A stretch of DNA of 64,000 bases from Arenicola marina (taxonomy: Eukaryota > Annelida > Polychaeta > Arenicolidae). The notes under the pieces were generated by a model. That model made no database searches, had not been told where the DNA came from, and worked only from the letters and a program-made list of their open reading frames with translations. The stretch spans positions 9,567,961 to 9,631,960 of the forward strand of contig OZ025258.1 in the NCBI GenBank assembly GCA_964019135.1. Direction: 5' to 3'. The translations under genes and the position numbers were made by a program. This document shows, in pieces, positions 47,203 to 55,902 of the stretch. How positions within the stretch are numbered: the stretch's first letter is position 1; every line of letters begins with the position of its first letter.

Positions 47203-47263
47203 GGACCTTGGCCTTATTAACCACCTCTGGTTGTCCACGGCGGGTGAGGCAGGAGGCGCTGGC
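47165..47263 (-). CDS. Candidate upstream exon of the TGF-beta-like gene at the edge of the 54-bp satellite
   Basis: A 33-codon open stretch on the minus strand (ASASCLTRRGQPEVV ... TETYGSQ) begins after AACTTCAG and ends in a donor-like CACAG|GTAGAG. It starts and ends in phase 0, which fits the phase-0 acceptor at 35497. Its last 35 or so bases are the founder sequence of the satellite unit, as seen at better-supported exon edges in this window. The acceptor tract is pyrimidine-poor, and the exon would imply an intron of about 11.7 kb. This is an inference from pattern, not from homology. Confidence 0.25.
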
Positions 47264-49302
47264 CTGAAGTTCCTCTGATGGGTACTCGTGCCAAGCACTT
47301 TAAATTACAGCCAGCTACTTTGGGTGGCGTGCAATATTGATTAATGAGGCCACGAGAAGCAATGGTTGTTTGGTTGAATAGTTGAAGGCACCAAGGCCAA
47401 GCTAGGTGTTGTTTCTGTCCTGTGCAATCGTTGTTTTGCTTTGTGTGGTGGTGGAGCGGTAATTATTGGCCATATATCGGACCGAAGGTGTTGGTGGGAA
47501 AATGGGACCGGCCCGGCGAAATCGTAATGATTCCTCTGGTGTGGGAAGGACCCTTTAACCCCCAAGGCCAGAGTGAGATGCCCCTAGGGGTTAACCCTGG
47601 GCTCGAGAAAAACAATCTTTATATTGCTAAATATGTTATAATCCCTCTGCCACACGTTAAATTTAATCATCAGAATTGTCCTTCCTACGCGAAAATTCAA
47701 TACACTACTGTTTAGTGTCGGAGGAGTTTATTCGATTTTGATAGCCTCGAAGCAATATTCCGTTCGAAGCATGTATTTGAGTTCGATCAGGGTCAAAGGC
47801 GTGAAGCGCTTTGAAATTTGACCCCGTGTTATTTAGAAATATGGTTTCGCTTAATTCTTCCATTGTCATCATACGACAACAGAATGTCTATATTTTAAAA
47901 ATTCTGCATCGAAAATACAAATTTCAACATAAACAACCCTCTAAAATCATTCGTGACCCCAGCACCGTTGAGGTCAATCGTGAGGTTGGCGGTTACGTGC
48001 GGCAGAGGCTTATGTGAGGAACGAGCTCCCTCTGCTGTGCGGAGCGTGAATAAACCTGAGAGTTGAGACCGGCAGAGTCCGCCACAGTGATCATGGCAGC
48101 CCTGCCTATTAACGCGATGAGTTTCCCGGTCTGACGATTCGCCCGACACACCGAATCGAGCTAACCACCAAACCATTGCTGACTGCGCTTCGGGAGGTGC
48201 ATTGGTACCCGGATGTCCGCTAATTGTGTGCTAATGACTCAGTCTGATGAATACATCCAGCCGCCAGGCATACGTATATAGGAGTGTTTGTCATGCATGT
48301 GACGTGTTAAGTTTCATCGCATTCAGGTCTGCATACTAAGCGTACTGTACAACTTCCTGCTCTCCAGGTCGACCAGTAGCGTATGCCAAAGCCGACTCTC
48401 AACCTATTGTGTTGTACTTCTTTCACTTGCTTTCCTTCTCTCTCTCTCTCTGCTTCTCATGAATATCGAGTATCTATCTCTGTTTGATAATGTCTCCCTC
48501 GTAACTCGTTCTCTTTCCGTACAACTGTCTCTTTTTAGACATTCCCTCTCACTTTCACCTAAACTAAACTCCCCCCCTAAGTTTGAACACTCCCCTCCCC
48601 ACTATATTTCCGTGTAGTCTGTTATACTCTCCCCTGTCTGCCCCTCTTCTCCTATAGATTGCCCCCATTTCTCTCGTAGCGGTCCGTCAACCTCTCCCGC
48701 CCACTCTTTTTCTCTCTTTCCTTCGCCTCCTTTCGTTTTTCCCCTTGGATGACCTGTTTTTCGTTCTCTCTCTCGCCGTCGCTCCAGTCTCATGTTTGTT
48801 TGACGTGTTGTGGTGTATATAGATAGAGTTTATTCGTAACTTCAGGCCCCAGGCAAAAATAACATGCAACCGACCGACTAAGACAAACTTAGTTAACAAA
48901 CAAAGTTAATTAGAGAATTAGGCTAAACCTTTTATCATACATAGTAAATATTTTTTATATAGACCTTGCTAAGGACATTAGACATGTTTTTTCCTCGGAT
49001 GTCATAATGCATAAAAAAACTCATCATTTATATCTTTTATAGTTAAATATCTTGTGGGAAAATAATTATTGCGGATTTTGTCATACAATGGACATTTTGT
49101 TCAAATATGGAACTCGTCAAGAGAAAAAATAATTTCATGTTGTAAGCAATATTTACAGATGGAGTTGTGGTGTATATATATATCTGTAGTAACCCTATTA
49201 ATCTTGTGTTCTCACCCACACCAGGTATCCCAGCCTTGCGAGAACTGCCGTCCCATCCGCCCGATCTCTTCCCGCGAGTTGATCACATGACTGTGGCGGG
49301 CC
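47264..49302. other. Intergenic or 5' region of the NHL gene
   Basis: No coding region supported. It includes a pyrimidine-rich tract at about 48420-48780 (CTCTCTCTC) and an AT-rich stretch before an acceptor-like CCCACACCAG at about 49223. Confidence 0.4.
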
Positions 49303-50421
49303 ATGGCTGAGAAACGCAAGCACCGCGCCACCACCAGGCGGCGCCACGAAAGTTACATCCTGCGCACCAAACCCGTGTTTCTATGGCGACAGGAATCCGA
49401 GGACAACAGCGTCTCGTCCTCGCTTCTCAGCAGCGTCTCCAATGGCGACACGGACAGCGCGAGGCGACGCAGCGAGCCCCCACCCTCCACCCGCGCTCCT
49501 CTACTTCCGGTCGACATCACCTTCCTGCGCAAGCATTGCTTCATCGTCGCCGACTCCGAAGCGCACCACCTGGCTATATACGACCTGACACGTGACCAAC
49601 CGCAAGTGGGCGTCCTGGCGAGCGGGCGCGTGTGGCCGAACAGCGTGGCGCGGACCAGAGACGGCAACGGCGTCGTGGTGACAGACCGGAAGGATAACAT
49701 GATCAAGGTGCTGGACGCCGAGCGAGGCGCCGTGCTGCTGGGCATCGAGACCCCGTATGAGGACGAGGGCGAGGAGGAGACGCCCTTCCACCCGATGGGC
49801 GTGGCCGTCAACAGTCGCGGCGAGATCATCGTCACGGACACCGGCAAACATGTGGTGCACATCTACACGCCGCAGGGGGAGCTGCGCAAGACCTTCGGCT
49901 CCAAGGGGCGGGATACCCTGCAACAGCTGTGTCTGCCCTTCTACTGCGCCGTCGACAGTCGGGATCGGATCCTGGTGTCGGACAACATGAACTACTGCGT
50001 CAAGGTGTTCGACGCCAACGGCAACTTCGAGTCGCAGATAGGATCCGGAAAGCTGTGGGGCCAGAAGCACTTCCAATGCCCGTACGGCGTGTGTACGGAT
50101 CCCGATGATAACATCCTGGTAGCGGATCACGACACGCACCGCATAATTCTGATCGAGCATGACGGCGGGGGCGGGGGAGGGGGGCGGGGAGGGGGAGGGG
50201 GAGGCGGGGCGGTGGGGGGCGGCGGCAGCGGCCTGGGATTGCCGAGCCTCGGGGGGGAGTCCGGCTCCCGTGACGTCATGAACAAGATGAACCAATGCCG
50301 GTTCCCGATGGGCGTGGCGGTGGGGCCGTGCGGAACGCTAGCCTACACGGAGGCGAACAAGGACCACAACGTGCGAGACATCAAGGCCTACAACCTCTAC
50401 GATCTCGAGACTCACGTTTAA
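49303..50421 (+). CDS. NHL-repeat protein, single-exon, 372 aa (TRIM2/3/71-like beta-propeller without RING)
   Basis: One uninterrupted ORF. The start is well defined: GCCATGG context, with an in-frame TGA four codons upstream. Residues 1-65 are basic, Ser-rich and probably disordered. From about 68 onward there are NHL blades: WPNSVARTRDGNGVVVTDR, FHPMGVAVNSRGEIIVTDT plus HVVHIYTPQGELRKTFG, LPFYCAVDSRDRILVSDN plus CVKVFDANG, and QCPYGVCTDPDDNILVADH plus IILIE. The last blade (FPMGVAVGPCGTLAYTE) closes the propeller and is separated by a Gly-rich loop of about 30 residues (286-317). No RING, B-box, coiled coil or filamin domain is present, so it is not a full TRIM-NHL ligase. NHL propellers bind protein or RNA; the partner is unknown. 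An acceptor-like AG at about 49223 hints at a spliced 5' UTR. GC-rich coding sequence contrasts with AT-rich flanks. Confidence 0.9.
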   Translation: MAEKRKHRATTRRRHESYILRTKPVFLWRQESEDNSVSSSLLSSVSNGDTDSARRRSEPPPSTRAPLLPVDITFLRKHCFIVADSEAHHLAIYDLTRDQPQVGVLASGRVWPNSVARTRDGNGVVVTDRKDNMIKVLDAERGAVLLGIETPYEDEGEEETPFHPMGVAVNSRGEIIVTDTGKHVVHIYTPQGELRKTFGSKGRDTLQQLCLPFYCAVDSRDRILVSDNMNYCVKVFDANGNFESQIGSGKLWGQKHFQCPYGVCTDPDDNILVADHDTHRIILIEHDGGGGGGGRGGGGGGGAVGGGGSGLGLPSLGGESGSRDVMNKMNQCRFPMGVAVGPCGTLAYTEANKDHNVRDIKAYNLYDLETHV

Positions 50422-50854
50422 CTCCTCGAATCTTCCACTTCAGTTCTCAGATTATCGGTTTTATACCCGCTAATCTTATCGGAGACGTTACGCATCAAAA
50501 CGAAGTACCTTTCCGTCATGGCATTTCAAGCCCCTGGCGGTAGTAGTCAGAATCACAACGTGTCGTTGACCTAAAGTATAAGGACCTTTGGTGGCCTTTT
50601 GTGTTTTTTTCGCCGCTAACCATTTCTGTATATTTGGCGTTATGAAGCTTAATTTACGCATGGCTAGTCAGGATTCAGGCCCTGGAGACTGCTGGTATGT
50701 GGACTGGCGTGGAGGCATCCCAAGCCCCGATCCCTGTGGTGTCACGCCGTGTGCTGTGCACCAGACAGGAACCAACACCGCAGGAATTTGCAAATGGGGG
50801 GGGGGGGGAATGGTGCTCGGAGAACCCGACTTTTACAGTGTCTGGTCAAGTTCC

Positions 50855-50930
50855 CAAGGGGGGAAGGGGGTTGCAACCCTCCTAATCCCCCACCCCCACC
50901 CCCTAGATCCGCCCCTGCGGTCACCGGACT
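50855..50930. repeat. G/C-rich dispersed repeat fragment in the NHL 3' region
   Basis: CAAGGGGGGAAGGGGG ... CTAGATCCGCCCCTGCG resembles 61330-61385 and the ends of the element at 22562. Confidence 0.5.
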
Positions 50931-51562
50931 ACGAGGCCACATCACAATGCTATGTACAGGCTTTACAGAAACATAAGATATACGAGATTTCCGCCATATT
51001 ATTCGCCTCATGAGTGACACTGTGCAATATGGATGTACTGAGGCAGATACACGCGGCCTTTCAAACACGCACCGCACGCACCGCTGGGTACGCTATGACT
51101 TACGTGTTATGACGCGGGCGTTATGACGCACGCATTGTCTGATATTGATATATCACAGACGTTATGACTCGCTTTGCGGAGTGCCGATGGGGAGATGGAG
51201 AGGGTTGAGTGGGGGGGGGGGGGGTGTTACGATTAAACGAAACGCATGCTTCTATAGTTTGTCTGTTCCTTTGATCAGGCATGAGTCATCTAGTCTATGA
51301 CAGGTTTCGTTGAGAGCGCCTTGAGAAGGCTGTAGAACTGTAGACATGCTAGTATATGGTTGGCAGTCCCACTAGCATTATAGCAGTCACCTTTGTATTT
51401 TGTCATCAGGCGCAAACATCATTCTAATATAATTAAGGGTTCATTAAACAACGTTAAATATATTATAAATATTAAATGTATATGCAAAGCATATTATTGC
51501 CCTGTTTGTTATGACTTTTGTGTCATTTTCTTTTAGTACTACGGACAGGGCATATCTGACCA

Positions 51563-51568
51563 AATAAA
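51563..51568 (+). terminator. Candidate poly(A) signal of the NHL gene
   Basis: AATAAA lies about 1.1 kb after the stop, with a GT-rich stretch about 15-25 bases later (TTGTTGTTTGTG), as expected for a cleavage site. The intervening 3' region contains a G-rich dispersed repeat. Confidence 0.4.
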
Positions 51569-52064
51569 AGTTGATTTCCAATTGTTGTTTGTGACAAGTC
51601 ATAATATGTATATATATATATATTTATGCCAAAGACCTTTGGCCTAATTACTGCCTATTCTACTCACTTACAATGTAAATAGAATGTTGTCAACTTTTAT
51701 TCAATAAGTTAGAATGGTTACTGACATTTCATTAAGGCCTACATCGATAACAAAAAATTTGCGTATGGATGAACAATTGACATGGGTACTATATAGGTCG
51801 AACATATACAGGACCGGGCCAAAGTATTACTTGTCTGACGAGCATGGAATCGAAGAAAACAAATTTAAAATGCGTTCTTACTGCCGTGACGGATACAATC
51901 GGGAAGCGGGGAGGGGGAGGGTGCTAAATGGGCGCTGTCTTAGGTATGGACCGCACACCCTTTCAACACGACACCCCTGTCGCCCTTTACAAATATCGGA
52001 TCCGTGCTTAAACTATTAATAATAACAAAACAAATGGGGGGCGGGGAGGTGGGTACACATTACG

Positions 52065-52448
52065 TTAATAGACGAAGCCGTGCTTTGAGCGAGTTGTAGG
52101 CCTCCCAACATGCTTTGGGCTAGTTATTGGCATGGTTACAATGGGACGCTGGTGTCGTCTGCTGTCAAACCGCTCGTATGCCGTCTGCCGTCTTTTGGCG
52201 GGAACGTCCAAAGACTCGAGATAGAGACTCCGTCGCGTGATGCGCGTGCGCAGCTCAAGCCGGATCTGACCAATCAGATCGTCGTGTTGCTGAAGACGTA
52301 GATGTCGTTCTCTGTCAAGTCGTTTGGAGAATTCCTCCAGATGTCGCTGCTGTAGCTGGCATCGCTTGGTCACGTGATCAACCCATGATGACTTGCGGTT
52401 ATTGTATTTCCCGGTGGGCAAAACGACCAGCGTATAGTTAACGCTCAT
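52065..52448 (-). CDS. Possible small orphan protein, 127 aa
   Basis: Single-exon ORF starting MSVNYTLVVLPTGKYNN and ending SKHGFVY. The composition looks protein-like: a charged, Gln/Arg/Leu-rich helical middle (QLQQRHLEEFSKRL ... LRLQQHDDLI) that could form a coiled coil, followed by a basic tail with Pro. It has no low-complexity or repeat origin, unlike most ORFs here. No family is recognised. A dispersed repeat carrying a GTGGTGCTACGC-like motif lies about 75 bases upstream. The ORF may also be the first exon of a longer gene, or chance. Confidence 0.35.
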   Translation of the reverse strand: MSVNYTLVVLPTGKYNNRKSSWVDHVTKRCQLQQRHLEEFSKRLDRERHLRLQQHDDLIGQIRLELRTRITRRSLYLESLDVPAKRRQTAYERFDSRRHQRPIVTMPITSPKHVGRPTTRSKHGFVY

Positions 52449-52504
52449 CCTGGCTTACAGTCTGCAATGTTAAACATATCCAAAGGTGGATTCTCTGTTA
52501 CACA

Positions 52505-52735
52505 CTACGCTCCAAGCTCCCCGCACGGTGGTGCTACGCAAACTCCGATTTCACCGCTGCTGTCGGCCGGAGATTCTTGAAAAGCCGTCAAATCAGCTGT
52601 AATTTCTGGCATTATAATTTTCAAAAGAATAAAACATAACAATAACGAGCTCTGTGTATTTAATTCAGCAAACCAATTCTTGTACCCTTTCGAAAAAATT
52701 ACAATTGTGACTGAACTCTTTGTCTTCATCACCTG
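52505..52735 (-). repeat. Dispersed repeat, copy of 23.1-23.3 kb
   Basis: Reverse-strand match to 23140-23340, ending in the CCACCGTGCGGGGAGCTTG motif. A 77-codon ORF inside it is not conserved in the other copy. Confidence 0.75.
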
Positions 52736-53574
52736 CATGATACGGTATGTTATTAGGCTTAGGCTGGGTCCCCGGCACTAATTAATAGAAATGCGCGGCG
52801 CATTTTTCCTATCAATTTGCGTAGCGCCGCCCTGGCGAGCGAGTGTGAAAATGCATTGAGGAAGAGATACATACGTATGATTATATCAACAGAGATATAA
52901 TGGAGCCCTAGCGGAGTGAGTCATAGGCAGATAGTGATTAAGCGCTTGGGATGACTCCATCAAGAATTTAACCTGCGGAGTGTTTGGGAATGCCACGCCC
53001 TGGACCGGGGGGGGGGGGCGGGGGCGGAGGTCAACATTTCTTCCTTTAGTCTTTAGAGCTTTTCTTTAGTAGGATACGCGATTAGTGATGCAATTAGTAG
53101 CCAAATCATTTAAGTGATCAAGATTGTCGTGATCACAAGGTTTTCATGAAACTATACTTGTATAATACGTACATTAACTGACTGAATCATATAATCTAAC
53201 TAAATTGTGGATGATGGTCATGGTACTGCGATGAGGATTGAAACAAGTTTTCATTAACGCAGTCAACAAAGTAGATGGTATATCGTTTAATGGGCAGTTT
53301 TTACGCGTTTAGGATAATTTAATACCATTAATAGAAAAAAAAAATAATAATAAAAAACACGGCGTACGCCAGTCAAAGTTTAGGCCATTGATCGATTGGA
53401 GAAGTTAAAACCAGCTGGCGAACATTTCTGATCCGTTGTCTTGGAATCCACGGTCAGCAAGTAAGACGGTAAATGTTTGAATACCGAATAAGTAATGATA
53501 TGATATCCATAACTGTTTGCTCATTAACTCGGTGTGAAGGAGATGTTTCCGGTCGAATTGCGTTTCGGATATTA

Positions 53575-53950
53575 TAGAGGGGGGGGGGGGCAAGGAGGGG
53601 GGGGGGGGGCAAGAGGGGCGGGGTGCAGAGGAGGGCGGGGGGGGGAGCAAGGGGGTATCATGCTCTCAGATCACGAAGAATAAATGTCATTATTCCCAGA
53701 TCACGATAAATGAAAAGAAAGCGCCGGTATACAATGATATACAATGGAAGGGCGGATACATGATACTAAATTGAAGACTTCCCGACTCACGATTATTTAA
53801 TATGAAAATTCCCAGTTCACGGCAAATGAAAATCCTTGATCACGGCGGGTGGGCTCATATCCCATTCCCAGTTCAACTTGACGAAGAATTATTTTCCTCA
53901 TTCCCAGTTCACGGTGAATTGAAAAAGCCCATCCCCCTCGACCCATAGAG
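53575..53950. repeat. Dispersed repeat of the 'CCCAGTTCACG' family, copy 1
   Basis: Poly-G start, then TCCCAGATCACGA, AAGGGCGGATACA, ATACTAAATTGA and repeated TTCCCAGTTCACGG. Further copies lie at 57915-58300 and, inverted, at 60370-60520. Confidence 0.8.
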
Positions 53951-54481
53951 TTATATATCGTTGAACTGTAACGGAATCCTAACCCAAATATATAAAAGTA
54001 CATGTATCTCAGTGTATATGGGCAAGGTTTATTAAATATAGAGTAACATCAGTTGCGCTTACCCTTGGAGTGTATGGTAACACAGGATACCTGCTGGCGT
54101 CGGCTTTCTTCGTCCCACTCTCTATAGCAAGTCCCCCCGCACGGTGGCGCTCCGCAAGCTCTAAAGAAAACGCAGCTTGGTTCCGCGGCCCCAACTTCGC
54201 TCGCTCAGCAAGGAGTATGAGCGCTGAGCTTACAGCAACGCGCACCCGCTGGCGGAGCGTGACGCAGACAGATAACGAGAATGAATTGAGCACGCAATGC
54301 TGGTAAGATTTCAAGTCGTCTGGAGTTTACACGGCCGTCTCGCTTTTGACACGCGGGCGAGCACCCATAAATCCCACAGTTCTACGACGAACAACTTATC
54401 ATACAACTTCTGGCGGGGTTTCGCGGAACCTCTCCAAATCAAGCAATGTATTAAGTACCCATCTCCATCCCCCACACGGGG

Positions 54482-54675
54482 GGCCTGCCTGGTGTAGTGG
54501 TTAGCGCACTAGACCGCAGATCAATAGGTCCTGGGTTCGAATCCGGGCTCGGGCACCTAATCTGGGGCATGTTTCATTCCTTCATCCTTCATCGTCTCGG
54601 GAGGTTCCTTGGCCCAATTTAGCCTGTATGTGCACAAAAGTGGCCTAAAACACCAACATTCCATTCCATCCCCCA
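54482..54675 (+). mobile_element. tRNA-derived SINE, family 2 (intact-looking tRNA head)
   Basis: 54485-54557 resembles a tRNA: TGCCTGG/TCGGGCA acceptor ends pair with two wobbles, with box A TGGTGTAGTGGTTAGCGC and box B GGTTCGAATCC. The anticodon arm pairs poorly and there is no 3' T-run terminator. The sequence runs on into a SINE body (TTCATTCCTTCATCC) and the tail CCTAAAACACCAACATTCC, shared with 30.4 kb. It is therefore called a SINE, not a working tRNA gene. Confidence 0.75.
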
Positions 54676-54694
54676 CACGTAGAACAGTGCCCCC

Positions 54695-55110
54695 CCCCTC
54701 CGCTGGGGTGGGGGCACTATTTTACGAATATAATGGGGGGGGGGGTTCCGCGGGTGCCCCTTGATGCCTGAGGGAGCGGACATTTGCGATGAAAATGATA
54801 CCCATATAGAGCGGACGTATGATGAAAAATATACCCCTATAGAGCGGATATTTGAAAACTCGCGACCGGGGGGTGGGGGGGGGGCTCTGAAAATGTGCAT
54901 TCTAAGAGCGAAAAAATACCCCTTTCCAGTGGATTTTGGGCGTAAAACGCACCGAACGAGCGGGTTTGGGCGGCAAAACCTCGACCGAGCGGAATTTGAT
55001 GGTAAAACGCCCCGACCGAGCAGATTTTGGAGGTGCAAAAAGGGGGGCGTTACCGCGGGACCCTCTAGCCCGCAGCAATGTATAAAGTACCCCGGGGCCC
55101 CCTCCACCCC
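54695..55110 (+). repeat. Dispersed G-rich repeat, copy 2
   Basis: Long counterpart of 28225-28612, with four diverged internal units around GAGCGG.TTTTGG..GTAAAACGCCCCGACC. Confidence 0.8.
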
Positions 55111-55819
55111 CCACGGGTTATAGCTCCACGTACTTCGCAATGAAACACGCAGACCTGCTGACACCTATGTATATGACACTGGCAAACAGTGGGAAGACTT
55201 ATTGGGTTGGTGACAAGACGTGCGCCATGGGCCACTCAACACTGTCAGCAAGCTGACATCTCCACATTTATGGTGTATGGGTGGGGATGTCGATGTGGTG
55301 GTGTTTGTTGGCAACTCGACCAATACTAGTAGTACTAGTACTAGTAATAGTACTGAGGTCTACTCAATTCATATTAGTTTTCCTCACATGTTGACTTTAT
55401 GTAGTATCGCGAGAGAGAATCTGTCGTCAACCCAACGTTTACCCACGTTGTCTTTATAGTCTTGTTCTCCGCTGTGGCCACCATGCCAGCGACTCTATCG
55501 TAATGGTGGTCTCCTCGGCCAGGGATTGTAATCTTTTTTGTTGTTTTCCTGGTCGAAAGAAATAATGATTCTCTCGCAAAACGGGAGAAAGCGACATCTG
55601 GTGTCAATCGGTTATTTCATTTCGCAATGGCGGCTCGACGATTTTGAAAAAAAAGAGTTCTACTTCTTATAATTTGAATAATTTAAATACTCTTTGTGGT
55701 TTCTTTGTAGAGCCTCAATAAGACATGCTTTCTTGGGGGATGGTGGGGAAGAAATGTATCTTTTTAATTTAAAGTGTCATTAGGAAAACGATTGATCAGT
55801 CAACAGCGAGTGTCATGCA

Positions 55820-55825
55820 TTTATT
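55820..55825 (-). terminator. Candidate poly(A) signal of the Kazal gene
   Basis: Plus-strand TTTATT (AATAAA on the coding strand) lies about 80 bases beyond the stop codon, a typical distance for a short 3' UTR. Confidence 0.5.
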
Positions 55826-55902
55826 GAAGGCAACGCAAAATGTCACAGGCTCCTTGTATCGCAGTCAAGTTTTGCGTTGTTCTGCGAGATGTTGGTTGCG
55901 AC

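Noticed and set aside
47895-48176. 93-residue minus-strand ORF as an upstream exon of the TGF-beta-like gene
   Set aside because: No signal peptide pattern, no convincing donor, and no resemblance to the downstream protein.
49353-50295. Antisense ORFs of 169 and 264 residues opposite the NHL gene
   Set aside because: GC-rich shadow frames of a well-supported gene.
54485-54557. Functional tRNA gene
   Set aside because: Box A and box B are present, but the anticodon stem pairs poorly, no T-run terminator follows, and the sequence continues into a SINE body shared with another locus.
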